Part shown: positions 27,958 through 37,561 of the stretch, in pieces
Position numbering within the stretch: the first letter of the stretch is position 1
How the letters are laid out: every line of letters starts with the position of its first letter
Assembly: GCA_902786665.1 (NCBI GenBank)
Contig: CADADN010000007.1
Span: 50,121 to 114,120, forward strand
Reading direction: 5' to 3'
DNA: 64,000 nt
Origin: an uncultured Prevotellaceae bacterium
GTDB taxonomy: Bacteria > Bacteroidota > Bacteroidia > Bacteroidales > Bacteroidaceae
The notes under the pieces: model-generated
The model's input: only the letters and a program-made list of their open reading frames with translations
Told to the model about the DNA's origin: nothing
Databases searched by the model: none
Program-made: the position numbers and the translations under genes

Positions 27958-29436
27958 ATGAAGAAATTGCAAGCATTGAACAAGCGCACCGCCCCGAAGA
28001 GCGTGATGCCCGAGAAAGTCATTCAGTTTGGAGAAGGAAACTTCCTTCGTGCCTTTGTGGACTGGATTATCTGGAATATGAACCAAAAGACGGACTTCAA
28101 TGGCAGCGTGGTTGTGGTGCAGCCTATCGAGCGCGGCATGGCAGACTGGCTTAACGGCCAAGACTGCTTGTATCATGTCAACCTGCAAGGCCGTGAGAAT
28201 GGCGAGCCTGTGAACAGCCTTGAGCGCATCGACGTCATATCCCGTGCCCTGAACCCCTATCACCAATTCCAGGCTTACCTGGCACTTGCCGACCAGCCCG
28301 AAATCCGCTTCGTGATATCCAACACCACCGAGGCCGGCATCGCTTTCGACGACACATGCAAGTTGAGCGACGCCCCCGCCAGCAGTTACCCCGGCAAGTT
28401 GGTGCAATTGCTTTTCCGTCGTTACCAAACTTTCAACGGCGACCCCACCAAGGGCCTCATCATCATGCCTTGCGAACTGATTTTCCTCAACGGTCATCAT
28501 CTGAAGGAGTGCATCTACCAATACATCGAACTATGGAAGGAGGACTTCGGCGCCGACTATGAAGGTTTCAAGTCATGGTTCACCAATTCCTGCTACGTAT
28601 GCGCCACCCTTGTGGACCGCATCGTACCGGGCTTCCCCCGCAAGGAGATAGCCGACATCCAACAAAAAATCAGCTATGAGGACAATCTTGTGGTCCAAGC
28701 CGAGATATTCCACCTTTGGGTGATAGAGAAAGCAGAGAACATGACTTGCGACGAGCTCCGTGCCGAATTCCCCGCCGAGAAAGCTGGTCTTCACGTCCTC
28801 ATCGCCGAAAGCGAGAAGCCCTATCACGAGCGCAAAGTGACACTGCTCAACGGCCCCCACACCGTGCTCTCCCCCGTGGCTTACCTCAGCGGCGTTGACA
28901 TCGTACGTGATGCCTGCAACCACGAGGTCATCGGCAAATACATCCACAAGGTTCAATTCGAAGAGTTGATGGAAACCCTCAACCTTCCGATGGACGAGTT
29001 GAAGCAGTTTGCTTCCGACGTGCTGGAGCGTTTCAACAATCCGTTCGTCGACCATCAAGTGACGAGCATCATGCTCAACTCCTTCCCGAAATTCTGCGCT
29101 CGCGACCTTCCCGGCGTGAAAGTCTACTTGGAGCGCAAGGGCGAACTCCCCCAAGGTCTTGTCATGGGCCTTGCCGCCATCATCACATATTACAAAGGTG
29201 GCAAACGTGCCGACGGTGCAGAAATCGTGCCCAACGACGCGCAGGACATCATGGACCTTCTGAAGGAGCTTTGGGCAACCGGCGACACACAGAAGATCAC
29301 CGACGGCGTCCTCTCCGCCACCAGCATCTGGGGCGAGGACCTTCACAGCATCGCCGGCCTTGCCGACCTTCTGAAAAAAGACCTCGACCTGATTCAGGAG
29401 AAGGGCATGCTCGAAGCAGTGAAAACCATCCTTTAA
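27958..29436 (+). CDS. uxaB: Tagaturonate reductase (altronate oxidoreductase)
   Basis: This 492-residue NAD-dependent enzyme reduces D-tagaturonate to D-altronate in galacturonate breakdown. The motif VIQFGEGNFLRAFVDW near residue 20 is diagnostic and separates it from the UxuB class nearby. The central segment FYVCATLVDRIVPGFP-like region (seen as SCYVCATLVDRIVPGFP without its first residues) and the KVTLLNGPHT motif near 293 also match UxaB. Length is close to the E. coli enzyme. It has its own promoter and an 18-bp hairpin at its end. UxaA and UxaC are not in the window. Confidence 0.93.
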   Translation: MKKLQALNKRTAPKSVMPEKVIQFGEGNFLRAFVDWIIWNMNQKTDFNGSVVVVQPIERGMADWLNGQDCLYHVNLQGRENGEPVNSLERIDVISRALNPYHQFQAYLALADQPEIRFVISNTTEAGIAFDDTCKLSDAPASSYPGKLVQLLFRRYQTFNGDPTKGLIIMPCELIFLNGHHLKECIYQYIELWKEDFGADYEGFKSWFTNSCYVCATLVDRIVPGFPRKEIADIQQKISYEDNLVVQAEIFHLWVIEKAENMTCDELRAEFPAEKAGLHVLIAESEKPYHERKVTLLNGPHTVLSPVAYLSGVDIVRDACNHEVIGKYIHKVQFEELMETLNLPMDELKQFASDVLERFNNPFVDHQVTSIMLNSFPKFCARDLPGVKVYLERKGELPQGLVMGLAAIITYYKGGKRADGAEIVPNDAQDIMDLLKELWATGDTQKITDGVLSATSIWGEDLHSIAGLADLLKKDLDLIQEKGMLEAVKTIL

Positions 29437-29450
29437 ACCTTATATAATTA

Positions 29451-29490
29451 TAGCAATGGCGCCGACCGGTGACGGTCGGCGCCATTGCTA
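29451..29490. terminator. uxaB terminator hairpin
   Basis: A perfect 18-bp stem (29451-29468 with 29473-29490, TAGCAATGGCGCCGACCG and complement) has a GTGA loop. It could serve both uxaB and the converging lipoprotein gene. Confidence 0.75.
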
Positions 29491-29491
29491 T

Positions 29492-29567
29492 TATAGGAAG
29501 TTGTAGGAGATTATAGGAAGTTGTAGGAATTTATAGGAAGTTGTAGGAGGTGATAGGAGGTTGTAGT
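29492..29567. repeat. 10-bp tandem array (TAGGAAGTTG type)
   Basis: Seven units with an exact 10-bp period (TAGGAAGTTG, TAGGAGATTA and variants) run from the uxaB hairpin almost to the stop of the DUF4738 gene. Confidence 0.9.
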
Positions 29568-29571
29568 AAGC

Positions 29572-30165
29572 TCAAACACCTTCATCATTCTCATCTTCGA
29601 AGACCTTGTATCCGTCAAGGTTTTCGAGGTTGGCCTTTTCCACCCTGACCTCCCCCATCTTTGTGATGTAAACGTTGAAAGGAACGAATTCTTCAGTGAG
29701 GATGTCAGGTCTTCCCACACTTCCAAGGAAATGCAGGTTGTCGCTGTCTGTTCCATTAAAGACGAGCCCAAGCAGGACATTTTGCTTCAAATAATCTTCA
29801 TCGAGGAAACTTTCGAACGTGGCCTTGCTGAACACCTTCTCGAAAAACACACTTCCATCCTTTCTGGTGATGACCATCTTGATGAGATTGTTCCGGTATT
29901 GTTTTCCTGTCTCATCTGTTGCAATAGAAAGGCTGTCGTTGGTGTATCGATGCACCCTTGCCTTGTATGTGCTTCCCATCCATTTGATGGTGTCGGTAGT
30001 GACATCTATTTCATTCATCTTGTGTACGATGGTGTCGGGTTCCACCTTCACCCTTGGTTTCACAATGATGTTGCTGTGTTGTTTGCTTGTTTCCTTTTTT
30101 TTCTCGCATGCGATAAACAAGCCAGAAAAAGCGAAGACAGCCGCGAGTGCAAGATATTTTTTCAT
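29572..30165 (-). CDS. Lipoprotein, DUF4738-like
   Basis: This 197-residue protein has a lipoprotein signal (MKKYLALAAVFAFSGLFIAC, Cys20). The mature part begins with a charged linker and then a mixed alpha/beta domain. I recall this pattern (TIKWMGSTYKARVHR, then FFEKVFSKATFESFL) from the DUF4738 family of Bacteroidales, whose function is unknown; the assignment needs a profile search. The frame opens with a TTG at 30171, but the ATG at 30165 directly precedes the lysines of the signal. Confidence 0.7.
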   Translation of the reverse strand: MKKYLALAAVFAFSGLFIACEKKKETSKQHSNIIVKPRVKVEPDTIVHKMNEIDVTTDTIKWMGSTYKARVHRYTNDSLSIATDETGKQYRNNLIKMVITRKDGSVFFEKVFSKATFESFLDEDYLKQNVLLGLVFNGTDSDNLHFLGSVGRPDILTEEFVPFNVYITKMGEVRVEKANLENLDGYKVFEDENDEGV

Positions 30166-30333
30166 TATCAATCAATCGTTATCAAGTTTTCATATGCAAA
30201 GGTAATGAAAGCGTGGCGTAACACAAAAGGAAATGGAGGAAAAATGAAAGATGTGATAGAAAGAGGCTTGGTATTCATAGGAGGTTTTAGGAGCGTGCAG
30301 GAGATTTCAGGAAGATTTTTAGGTGCTCAAAAA

Positions 30334-30357
30334 AAGGGTCGCCATGAAGCGACCCTT
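30334..30357 (-). terminator. Hairpin downstream of the DUF4890 gene
   Basis: AAGGGTCGC and GCGACCCTT form a 9-bp stem. On the minus strand it is followed by a T run, which suits termination of the gene that stops at 30450. Confidence 0.65.
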
Positions 30358-30449
30358 GTCATCCTTATCTTGTTACCTATTAGCGGATTTGCTTCATGCA
30401 ACCGCAATTCTTCTTATATGGTCAAGAGATTCGAAGTGATTTTTGAAAA

Positions 30450-30962
30450 TCATTGTTGAGGCCTTCTCTGCTGCATACGCTCCATGCGCTCTTTCTTGTC
30501 AGCCTCGTATTTCTGATACTGCTCATCATTCAAGATGCCTTTGAGGGCTTCCTCATATTCCTTCATTTGCTCGGGATTGAATCTTCCAGGTCCACGTCCA
30601 GGTCCACCTTGTCCCGGTCCGAATCCTGGTCTCTGCCCTTGCATTTGTCTCGATCCGGCTTGTTGGTTGTCTCCATTTCCTTGTTGTGGCCTTTGACGAC
30701 GCATTTGTCCGTCACCTCCACCACCAGGCCTTGGTCCACCCATCCGTGGTCCCATCATCATGCCAGGATACTTCTTGTTGAGCTCGAGTAGTTTTCCTTT
30801 TTGGCTTTCGTCAAGTCCATATCTCTCAGCCATCATGTCAGTACGTCTCTGCGCCATCTCTGTTGGGTCGAAGTTCCTTTGTCCCCTTTGCCCTTGCTCC
30901 TGAGCCATGGCTGAGAGAGAGACGGATGCAGCCATGAGAGCAATCATAATTACCTTTTTCAT
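30450..30962 (-). CDS. Small secreted Gln/Gly/Pro-rich protein, DUF4890-like
   Basis: This 170-residue protein has a signal peptide (residues 1-20, ending AMAQ). Two amphipathic helical parts (about 30-65, YGLDESQKGKLLELNKKYP; and about 130-165, EQMKEYEEALKGILNDEQY) flank a disordered segment rich in Met, Gly, Arg and Gln. The helical signature with LTEEQ-like repeats recalls DUF4890 and, more distantly, periplasmic Spy/CpxP chaperones. A periplasmic, stress-related role is therefore possible but not shown. It stands alone. Confidence 0.65.
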   Translation of the reverse strand: MKKVIMIALMAASVSLSAMAQEQGQRGQRNFDPTEMAQRRTDMMAERYGLDESQKGKLLELNKKYPGMMMGPRMGGPRPGGGGDGQMRRQRPQQGNGDNQQAGSRQMQGQRPGFGPGQGGPGRGPGRFNPEQMKEYEEALKGILNDEQYQKYEADKKERMERMQQRRPQQ

Positions 30963-31134
30963 ACTTTTGCAGTTTTATTGATTTAGTTGAAATTGAATTG
31001 TCGTTCTTTGTTATTTCTGCCAATTTGACGCAGCAAACGCCCTTTAGGTTTAATGTTGGAAGTCATTTTGATGGTTTTTAGCATTTATGCATATTTTTTG
31101 TCCACAATAGGTCTATTATTTGGGAAAAAAATAG

Positions 31135-31142
31135 TAAGTTTG
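31135..31142 (+). promoter_or_regulatory. -7 box for the DUF4230 operon
   Basis: TAAGTTTG matches TAnnTTTG. Transcription would start near 31150, which excludes the more upstream ATG at 31053 and supports 31167 as the true start. Confidence 0.5.
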
Positions 31143-31166
31143 CAAATTAATGTAAAAAGAAGCAAG

Positions 31167-31898
31167 ATGAACCGAATTCTGCGTTGCCTCCATCATATGT
31201 GCACAAGACACTCCCTTGTCACCATAGGCCTGTTGTTGTCACTATCCCTTCCCTTGTTGCTCTCGTGTAACAGCAAAAAGGGAGAACCCAAGGATGCTTC
31301 TTCCTCTCCCCCTCCTGCAATTGAGGTCGAAAGCAAGGAAGCCAAGGTGGGCAAGCTGATCACCAACATCCAGAAATGCTCTCGACTCTACACTGCCGAA
31401 TACAAAATCCATAAAGTGATCACCCACGAAGACATATTGAAGCTGAAAGGGAGCATTCTTGGTTTCGACTATGACTTCGACGTCCCTTCCGGCAGTCGCA
31501 GCATAGCCATCCCCATCGATGCCACCGTAAAGGGCTATATCGATTTCAGCCAATTCAACGAAGACAATGTGATATACGATGACGACCATTTGGAAATCAT
31601 CCTTCCCGACCCAAAGGCAGAGTTGACCAGCACAAAAGTCAACCATGACGAAGTGCAAAGCTATGTGGCCCTTCTCCGCAAGAATTTCAGCGACGAGGAG
31701 TTGTCGGTATATGAAAAAGAAGGTCGTGAGAGCATCTTGCGTTCCATCCCTCAATTGAACATCGCAGAGCGTTCCCGTCTGAATGCCAGCCGCATACTCA
31801 TACCCCTGCTCCGCCAGTTGGACATCAGCGAAGAGAACATCACCATCACGTTTCGGAAGGACTTCGACGAACGTCGCCTAACCACCATCACCAATTAA
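31167..31898 (+). CDS. DUF4230-like lipoprotein (first of a tandem pair)
   Basis: This 243-residue protein has an N-terminal hydrophobic signal ending in LLLSC (Cys34), so it is probably a lipoprotein. The mature part looks like DUF4230: GYIDFSQFNEDNVIYDDDHLEI-type strand (residues seen as YIDFSQFNEDNVIYDD) followed by ILPDPK, then a helical C-terminal half with YEKEGRESILRS. Function is unknown. The start at 31167 follows an AGCAAG ribosome-binding-like sequence and the -7 box. The next gene begins 7 bp after its stop and is a shorter relative. Confidence 0.75.
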   Translation: MNRILRCLHHMCTRHSLVTIGLLLSLSLPLLLSCNSKKGEPKDASSSPPPAIEVESKEAKVGKLITNIQKCSRLYTAEYKIHKVITHEDILKLKGSILGFDYDFDVPSGSRSIAIPIDATVKGYIDFSQFNEDNVIYDDDHLEIILPDPKAELTSTKVNHDEVQSYVALLRKNFSDEELSVYEKEGRESILRSIPQLNIAERSRLNASRILIPLLRQLDISEENITITFRKDFDERRLTTITN

Positions 31899-31905
31899 CC
31901 CCGCT

Positions 31906-32523
31906 ATGGAAAAAAAAGACAAGCCCCTGAAAGAGAACCAACTGGGCCGCCTCTTTCTCACCGCCGCCACGCTAGTGACGTTGGTGACGATGCTGGTTTT
32001 CACCATCACCGAAGGCACTCGCAATGAAACGACGATAGCCCCAGACAATGACAGCATCTTCACCGACACCACCACCACCCATCTCGAATCTGTTCGCGAC
32101 ATCGGGGAATGGGAATTTCTCACGGTGAACGACGAAGAACTTGTCGACACCACCGCCAGCCGTACTTTGGCCAGTGACAAGCAGCTCACTCGCATTTATT
32201 ATGGCACATTGCGGTTAGGCATCAACATGAACAACATGCCTTCAGAGTCCGTCCGTCTCATTGATGACACATTGGATGTCCTCCTCCCTCCCATTCGCTT
32301 GCTCGACAATGACTTCATCGACGAGACTCGGACGAAGTCCTTTTATGAGAAGGGAACGTGGGACAATTCTACTCGTTCCGCACTTTACGAGAAAGCCAAA
32401 CGGCAGATGCTTGACCGATGCATGACCGAGTCAAACATCGAATTGGCTCAACAGAATGCCATTGACGAGGTGACCCTTCTCTTCAACACACTTGGCTACG
32501 ACCACGTGGTGGTTCATTTCTAA
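31906..32523 (+). CDS. DUF4230-like membrane-anchored protein (second of the pair)
   Basis: This 205-residue protein has one N-terminal membrane segment (about 17-37, LFLTAATLVTLVTMLVFTI) without a lipobox. The rest has the same order of elements as its neighbour: LTRIYYGTLRLGINMN, DDTLDVLLPP, and a helical region ending with SFYEKGTWDNSTR. The two genes probably arose by duplication and may form a heteromer in the envelope. It is the second gene of a tight four-gene unit. Confidence 0.72.
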   Translation: MEKKDKPLKENQLGRLFLTAATLVTLVTMLVFTITEGTRNETTIAPDNDSIFTDTTTTHLESVRDIGEWEFLTVNDEELVDTTASRTLASDKQLTRIYYGTLRLGINMNNMPSESVRLIDDTLDVLLPPIRLLDNDFIDETRTKSFYEKGTWDNSTRSALYEKAKRQMLDRCMTESNIELAQQNAIDEVTLLFNTLGYDHVVVHF

Positions 32524-32541
32524 CAGAATCGTATTTCTTAT

Positions 32542-33960
32542 ATGGAAACCTTCAACGACATCATCACCAGCATCAACAGTGTGCTATGGGGCTGGCCCAT
32601 GATCATCCTGCTTCTTGGCACGCACCTTTATCTCACCCTCATCCTCAAGTTTCCTCAGCGGAAAATCTTCAAAGCCATCAAACTCTCACTAGCCAGAGAC
32701 AAGGGCGCCACAGGCGACGTGTCCCAGTTTGGCGCCTTGGCGACCGCCCTTGCCGCCACGATAGGAACGGGCAACATCGTGGGTGTGGGCACGGCGATAG
32801 CCCTTGGTGGTCCCGGAGCGGTGTTTTGGTGCTGGCTGACAGGTGTCTTCGGCATCTCCACGAAATATGCGGAGGGTCTGCTTGCCATCAAATATCGTGT
32901 GAAGACCCCGAGCGGCAAGATGCTCGGCGGGCCAATGTACGCCTTGGAACGCGGCCTGGGTTGGAAATGGATGGGCATCCTGTTCGCCCTGTTCTGCACA
33001 CTGGCCTCTTTTGGCATCGGTTGCACCGTCCAAGCCAACGCCATCTCCACGCTGACCAAAGAGACCTTCAACATCTCTCCCTACATCATCGGCTCTTTGG
33101 TATGCCTCCTCACTGCAGCAGTGATACTTGGTGGTGTAAAGAGCATAGCACGGGTTTGCACGGCCTTCGTGCCCTTTATGGCCATCTTCTACGTGATAGG
33201 TTGCATCTACATCCTTGGTGCCAACCACTCGTTTTTGTGGCCTGCACTCCAAACGATAGTCAAGTCGGCTTTCAACCCCGAAGCAGCCGGCGGCGGCTTT
33301 GTGGGCGGCAGCATCATGATGGTGGCACGCTACGGCATCTCCCGAGGCCTGTTCTCCAATGAGTCGGGCATGGGCTCGGCTCCCATCGTCGCAGCCGCCG
33401 CCCAGACCCGCAATCCTGTGCGCCAAGCCTTGGTGTCGAGTTCCGGCACATTTTGGGACACCGTGGTGATTTGCGCCCTCACCGGCTTGGTGATTGTGAG
33501 CAGCGCCCTTGCCCATCCCGACATCAATTACACCGACGGAGCCACACTGACGAAAGCAGCATTCTCCAAGATTCCGTATGTTGGCGCCCCGTTGCTCAAC
33601 ATCGGCCAATTCACCTTCGCCTTCAGCACCATCCTTGGCTGGTGCTACTATGGTGAGCGTGGGGTGGAATACCTTGGCGGCAAACGCATGACCATCCCTT
33701 ACCGCGTAACCTACATCATCGCTGTCTTCACCGGCAGCGTCATCAGCCTCACCATTGTCTGGAACATGGCCGACTGCTTCAACGCACTGATGGCTATTCC
33801 CAACCTCCTTTCCTTGCTCTTCCTCAGCAAGATATTAGTGAAAGAAACCAACCATTACCTGTGGAACGACCATCTGGACGAACAGATGGACGACAATGAA
33901 CTGGTGGAGTTGGACTCCTCATTGAACAATCCTCAAGATTCCAGAAACAAGCGATTATGA
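32542..33960 (+). CDS. Sodium:alanine symporter (AGCS family)
   Basis: This 472-residue inner-membrane protein has about eleven membrane helices. The family signature GTGNIVGVGTAIALGGPGA near residue 74 and the RGLFSNESGMGSAPI motif near 270 are clear. It would import alanine or glycine with sodium. It begins 18 bp after the second DUF4230 gene and its stop overlaps the next start by 4 bp (ATGA), so translation is probably coupled. Whether the DUF4230 proteins support transport is unknown. Confidence 0.93.
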   Translation: METFNDIITSINSVLWGWPMIILLLGTHLYLTLILKFPQRKIFKAIKLSLARDKGATGDVSQFGALATALAATIGTGNIVGVGTAIALGGPGAVFWCWLTGVFGISTKYAEGLLAIKYRVKTPSGKMLGGPMYALERGLGWKWMGILFALFCTLASFGIGCTVQANAISTLTKETFNISPYIIGSLVCLLTAAVILGGVKSIARVCTAFVPFMAIFYVIGCIYILGANHSFLWPALQTIVKSAFNPEAAGGGFVGGSIMMVARYGISRGLFSNESGMGSAPIVAAAAQTRNPVRQALVSSSGTFWDTVVICALTGLVIVSSALAHPDINYTDGATLTKAAFSKIPYVGAPLLNIGQFTFAFSTILGWCYYGERGVEYLGGKRMTIPYRVTYIIAVFTGSVISLTIVWNMADCFNALMAIPNLLSLLFLSKILVKETNHYLWNDHLDEQMDDNELVELDSSLNNPQDSRNKRL

Positions 33961-34706
33961 AACCTTATACCCACCTGCTGGCACTCGTTGCCTGCCTTAT
34001 GGCATGCAACGCACCCACCAGCGAAAAAAAGCCGAACGACATGGATACATTCAAGACCAAAAACGGGAAGACCCTTCAGGTGACTCCCATCAAGCATGCG
34101 AGTATGGAACTCAATTTCGACGGGCGCATCATCCAGGTGGACCCTGTCACAGAAGGTGCCGAACCTTTCACCGACTACAGCCAATGGGCAAAAGCCGACT
34201 TCATCCTCATCACCCATGACCACTACGACCACTTTGACGCGAAAGCCGTTGCAACCCTTTGCAAGGAGAGCACTGTGATTGTGACTAATGCGAATACCGC
34301 CGAACAAATAGACAAGTGCGAGGTGATGTCCAATGGCGACACATTGCGTCTTGCCGACGACCTGACGTTGTACGCCGTTCCCGCCTACAACATCACTCCG
34401 GGACACACCCAATTCCACCCGAAAGGACGTGACAACGGATTCATCCTTGAGGCCGACGGCCTACGCATCTACATCGCCGGCGACACCGAGGACATCGAGG
34501 AGATGAGCCAGGTGAATGACATCGACGTTGCCTTCCTTCCTTGCAACCAACCCTACACGATGACCCCGGAGCAATTGCGTCACGCCGCCGACATGGTGAA
34601 GCCACGTGTGTTGTTCCCCTATCATTACGGCGACACCGCCCCCGAAGCAATGGAATCGGCTATGGAGGGCAGTGGCATCGAAGTACGCATCAGGGATTTC
34701 CAATAA
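33957..34706 (+). CDS. MBL-fold hydrolase, predicted lipoprotein
   Basis: This 249-residue protein has a short lipoprotein-type signal (LVACLMAC, Cys17), which is unusual for the mostly cytoplasmic UlaG/YtkL-like hydrolases it resembles. The metal motif is in LITHDHYDHFD, near residue 86. IYIAGDTED supplies the usual aspartate and a final histidine lies in FPYHYGDT. The substrate is unknown. It overlaps the symporter gene by 4 bp and ends the operon. Confidence 0.85.
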   Translation: MKPYTHLLALVACLMACNAPTSEKKPNDMDTFKTKNGKTLQVTPIKHASMELNFDGRIIQVDPVTEGAEPFTDYSQWAKADFILITHDHYDHFDAKAVATLCKESTVIVTNANTAEQIDKCEVMSNGDTLRLADDLTLYAVPAYNITPGHTQFHPKGRDNGFILEADGLRIYIAGDTEDIEEMSQVNDIDVAFLPCNQPYTMTPEQLRHAADMVKPRVLFPYHYGDTAPEAMESAMEGSGIEVRIRDFQ

Positions 34707-34710
34707 AGAT

Positions 34711-34770
34711 TTATAGGAAGTTATAAGACGCTATAGAAACTATAGAGACTATAGAGACTATAGAAGCTAC
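34711..34770. repeat. 9-bp tandem array (ACTATAGAG type)
   Basis: Units such as ACTATAGAG repeat four times after two TATAGGAAGT-like units, between the operon end and the shared terminator. A similar ACTATAGAG series lies at 53635-53696. Confidence 0.8.
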
Positions 34771-34772
34771 AA

Positions 34773-34820
34773 AAAAAATCCAGGAAGTTTTAGGAGATTC
34801 CGGAACTTCCTGGATTTTTT
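34773..34820. terminator. Bidirectional terminator
   Basis: A perfect 17-bp stem (34773-34789 with 34804-34820) has A8 on one side and T6 on the other, so it suits both converging transcription units. The right arm ends 6 bp before the stop codon of the GH95 gene. Confidence 0.85.
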
Positions 34821-34825
34821 ATGGC

Positions 34826-37300
34826 CTATTCCAATATCGGGGTGACCTTGACGACTTGCCCGGGTTTGGTCTGTACGTCGTATTCATAGACCTTTCTCAC
34901 CGGCAGTAGCGAGAACTCCTTGAGCTCTTCCGACCTTAATGGGTTTTTCACCTCCGCTGTAGCCAGGAGTGGGTTGTCACAGGCTCCTTTCGCCTCCACC
35001 AGTCCCTTGCCCTTCAAAGGCACATAAGAGCGCAATCGCAAGGTGCCACCAATTTTCGACTTGATGGACGCTTGTGTCATCTCTCCGTCAGCCCATTGAA
35101 TGGCAACCTCGAATCCACCCCTTGCGCAAAGTCCCTCCACTTTGCCATTCTTCCATGCCGAGGGCAGTGCCGGCAGCAGGTGAACAGCACCGTCGTGACT
35201 TTGCAACAGCATCTCGGCAATGCCGGCGGCACATCCGAAATTGCCGTCGATTTGGAATGGCGGATGTGCGTCGAAGAGGTTGGGGTATGTCCTTCCATTG
35301 GGGAATTGCCTTGCTTGGCTATCATCTGGAAGAATGTGCAACATATTTGATATGATGCGGAAGGCGTGGTCGCCATCGAGCATGCGCGCCCAGAAATTGA
35401 TTTTCCATCCGAGGCTCCATCCCGTGGCCATGTCCCCCCTTTGGTTGAGAGTGTTGGCTGCCGCCGTGAAAAGGTCTTGGTGTGTGAAAGGAGATATTTG
35501 GTTGGAAGGATAGAGGCCATAAAGGTGTGAGATATGCCTGTGCTGGTCTCTTGGGTTGTCACCATCCTGCAACCACTCCTGCAACTGGCCGTACTTTCCT
35601 ATTTGCATGGGAGGCAGTTGGTCGATGGTGGCTTTAAGTCTTTGCTGGTAAGCCTGGTCCTCACCCAGCGTCTTTGCTGCCAGCAAGGTGTTTGAGAGAG
35701 CATCGAAGACGATTTGGTTGTCCATGGTGCATCCGGCAGTCACGGGTGTCCTCTTCCCCATGGGTCCATGCTCTGGTGAAACCGACGGGACAGCCACGAG
35801 GTATCCATATTTGGGATGTTTTTGCAGGTAGTCGAGATAGAAGTCAGCCGTACCCTTGATGACCGGATACCATTTCCTAAGGAACTCCTTGTCGCCGGAG
35901 AAGAGGTAATGCTGCCAAAGGTGTGTGGCAAGCCATGCACCGCCATTGGGGAACATTCCCCATGAGGCGCCATCCACAGGTCCTGCGATGCGCCAGAGGT
36001 CGGTGTTGTGATGTGCGAGCCACCCCCCGCATCCATACATTTGTTGTGCCGTTTTGGCACCTGTGACGCTCAAGTCACGTATCATGTCATAGAGAGGCTC
36101 CTGGGTCTCAGCGATGTTGCCCACATCTGCAATCCAGTAGTTCATCTCCGCGTTGATGTTGATGGTGTACTTGCTGTCCCAAGGTGCGTTGACCTTGTCG
36201 TTCCAGATGCCTTGGAGGTTGGCAGGCTGCCCTCCGGGTTGCGAAGAGCAGATGAGGAGGTATCTTCCATATTGGAACATAAGCGCTACGAGGTCCATGT
36301 CTTTTCCACCCTCAAACTCCTCAAGTCTCTTGTCGGTGTTGGCAGACGACATGGGCGACTTGTCGAGTTCGAGTTTCACGCGTTGGAATTGGCTGGAGAA
36401 TTTCTTGACATGAGCATCGAACAGTTTATCGTAGGGCTTGGCCAGAGCTTCAGCCAGAGCTTGTTTGTTCTTTTCCGTGGGGTTGCCGCTGACATCGTGG
36501 TAGTTGACGAAATTGGTGGCGGCAGTGATGTAAATGGTTGCGGTGGTAGCCCCCATGACATGTACGTCGTGGAACTCATCCTCAATTTGTCCATCACTCA
36601 CCACCTGGATGCGGCATTCCGCCTTTAATCCTGCCTTGATGCCCTCATGGTCCACGCCATCGACAACCGCCGTGATGCAATGTCCATCGATGGTGTGCTT
36701 GGAATTGAGTTCACTTTTGTGGCCCACTTTGAACGACAGAGCCTGCTTTTTGTCTGCGGTGAGTCTGACAACGATGACATTCCCATCCATGGAAGCGAAA
36801 GTAGTACGTTTGAATGTGACATCCTTTTTCTTGTATGTCACATTGGCAGTGGCATTGTCCAGAATGAGGTTCCTATGATATTTGTAAACGTTCTGCTGTT
36901 GGTCGAAGTCGATGGTGACAGTTCCCACGGGGAGGTATTTCATTCCGTGGGGACCTTTGATGAAATGCTGGTCGATGAGTTTTGCAGCCTCTTCCTCATT
37001 TCCGTTGAAAATGAGTTCTCTCACCTGTTGGAGATATTGCTTGGCCTCCTCACTGTTGTTGTCGTGTGGCGAGCCAGACCAGAACGTCTCCTCGTTGATT
37101 TGTATTTGCTCATGGTTGGGGTCTCCATACACCATGGCACCCAGATGGGAGTTTCCTATGGGTAGTGCCTCGAGCCAGCATGACGCAGGCCTGCTGTAAG
37201 TAAGTGCTTTGACCTCCTTGTTTTTGATGATTTGTGCATGGGCAGCCGCCGCCATCATCAGGCAGAGTGTCACGGCCATTAGGAGTTTGGTTCTTCTCAT
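34826..37300 (-). CDS. Glycoside hydrolase family 95, probable alpha-L-fucosidase
   Basis: This 824-residue secreted enzyme (signal peptide 1-22, ending AHAQ) has the GH95 plan: an N-terminal beta domain ([33 protein letters not shown]), a helical barrel with [14 protein letters not shown] and [19 protein letters not shown], and a C-terminal beta domain. GH95 members cleave alpha-1,2-linked fucose, or galactose in some cases, from plant or host glycans. The frame is open upstream to 37438, but the promoter at 37327-37358 and the signal peptide fix the start at 37300. No SusC/D pair is adjacent. Confidence 0.92.
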   Translation of the reverse strand: MRRTKLLMAVTLCLMMAAAAHAQIIKNKEVKALTYSRPASCWLEALPIGNSHLGAMVYGDPNHEQIQINEETFWSGSPHDNNSEEAKQYLQQVRELIFNGNEEEAAKLIDQHFIKGPHGMKYLPVGTVTIDFDQQQNVYKYHRNLILDNATANVTYKKKDVTFKRTTFASMDGNVIVVRLTADKKQALSFKVGHKSELNSKHTIDGHCITAVVDGVDHEGIKAGLKAECRIQVVSDGQIEDEFHDVHVMGATTATIYITAATNFVNYHDVSGNPTEKNKQALAEALAKPYDKLFDAHVKKFSSQFQRVKLELDKSPMSSANTDKRLEEFEGGKDMDLVALMFQYGRYLLICSSQPGGQPANLQGIWNDKVNAPWDSKYTININAEMNYWIADVGNIAETQEPLYDMIRDLSVTGAKTAQQMYGCGGWLAHHNTDLWRIAGPVDGASWGMFPNGGAWLATHLWQHYLFSGDKEFLRKWYPVIKGTADFYLDYLQKHPKYGYLVAVPSVSPEHGPMGKRTPVTAGCTMDNQIVFDALSNTLLAAKTLGEDQAYQQRLKATIDQLPPMQIGKYGQLQEWLQDGDNPRDQHRHISHLYGLYPSNQISPFTHQDLFTAAANTLNQRGDMATGWSLGWKINFWARMLDGDHAFRIISNMLHILPDDSQARQFPNGRTYPNLFDAHPPFQIDGNFGCAAGIAEMLLQSHDGAVHLLPALPSAWKNGKVEGLCARGGFEVAIQWADGEMTQASIKSKIGGTLRLRSYVPLKGKGLVEAKGACDNPLLATAEVKNPLRSEELKEFSLLPVRKVYEYDVQTKPGQVVKVTPILE

Positions 37301-37326
37301 GATGATCGATTTTGTTGTAATGGCTG

Positions 37327-37358
37327 CAAAGTTACGAATAAACGAGATAAAAGCCAAA
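37327..37358 (-). promoter_or_regulatory. Promoter of the GH95 gene
   Basis: On the minus strand TTTG (37355-37358), 20 nt, then TAACTTTG (37327-37334). The leader would be about 20 nt. Confidence 0.7.
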
Positions 37359-37470
37359 AATATTTTAGCTTTTCCGAGAGAGGCAAAAGAAGGGGGAGGT
37401 TTATGGCGGCGGCAAAACCGCCGCTTACGGAGAAACAAAGCGAGCCAAAGGGGGAAGGGGGAGGTGGAAA

Positions 37471-37541
37471 GATAGGAATGATCGGAGGAATCGGAGGAAT
37501 CGGAAAATCGGAGGAATCGGATTTTTCCGATTACTCCGATT
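37471..37541. repeat. 9-bp tandem array (CGGAGGAAT type) with inverted end
   Basis: Five CGGAGGAAT-like units are followed by ATTTTTCCGATTACTCCGAT, which is the inverse of the unit. The end of the array can therefore fold back as a hairpin and may terminate trxA (minus strand). Confidence 0.8.
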
Positions 37542-37561
37542 AAATCATTTGCAGCAGTGTT

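Noticed and set aside
30205-30459. Possible small plus-strand gene between the two lipoprotein genes
   Set aside because: The frame runs through a hairpin terminator and repeat-like TAGGAGG sequence, and has no promoter or recognisable protein features.
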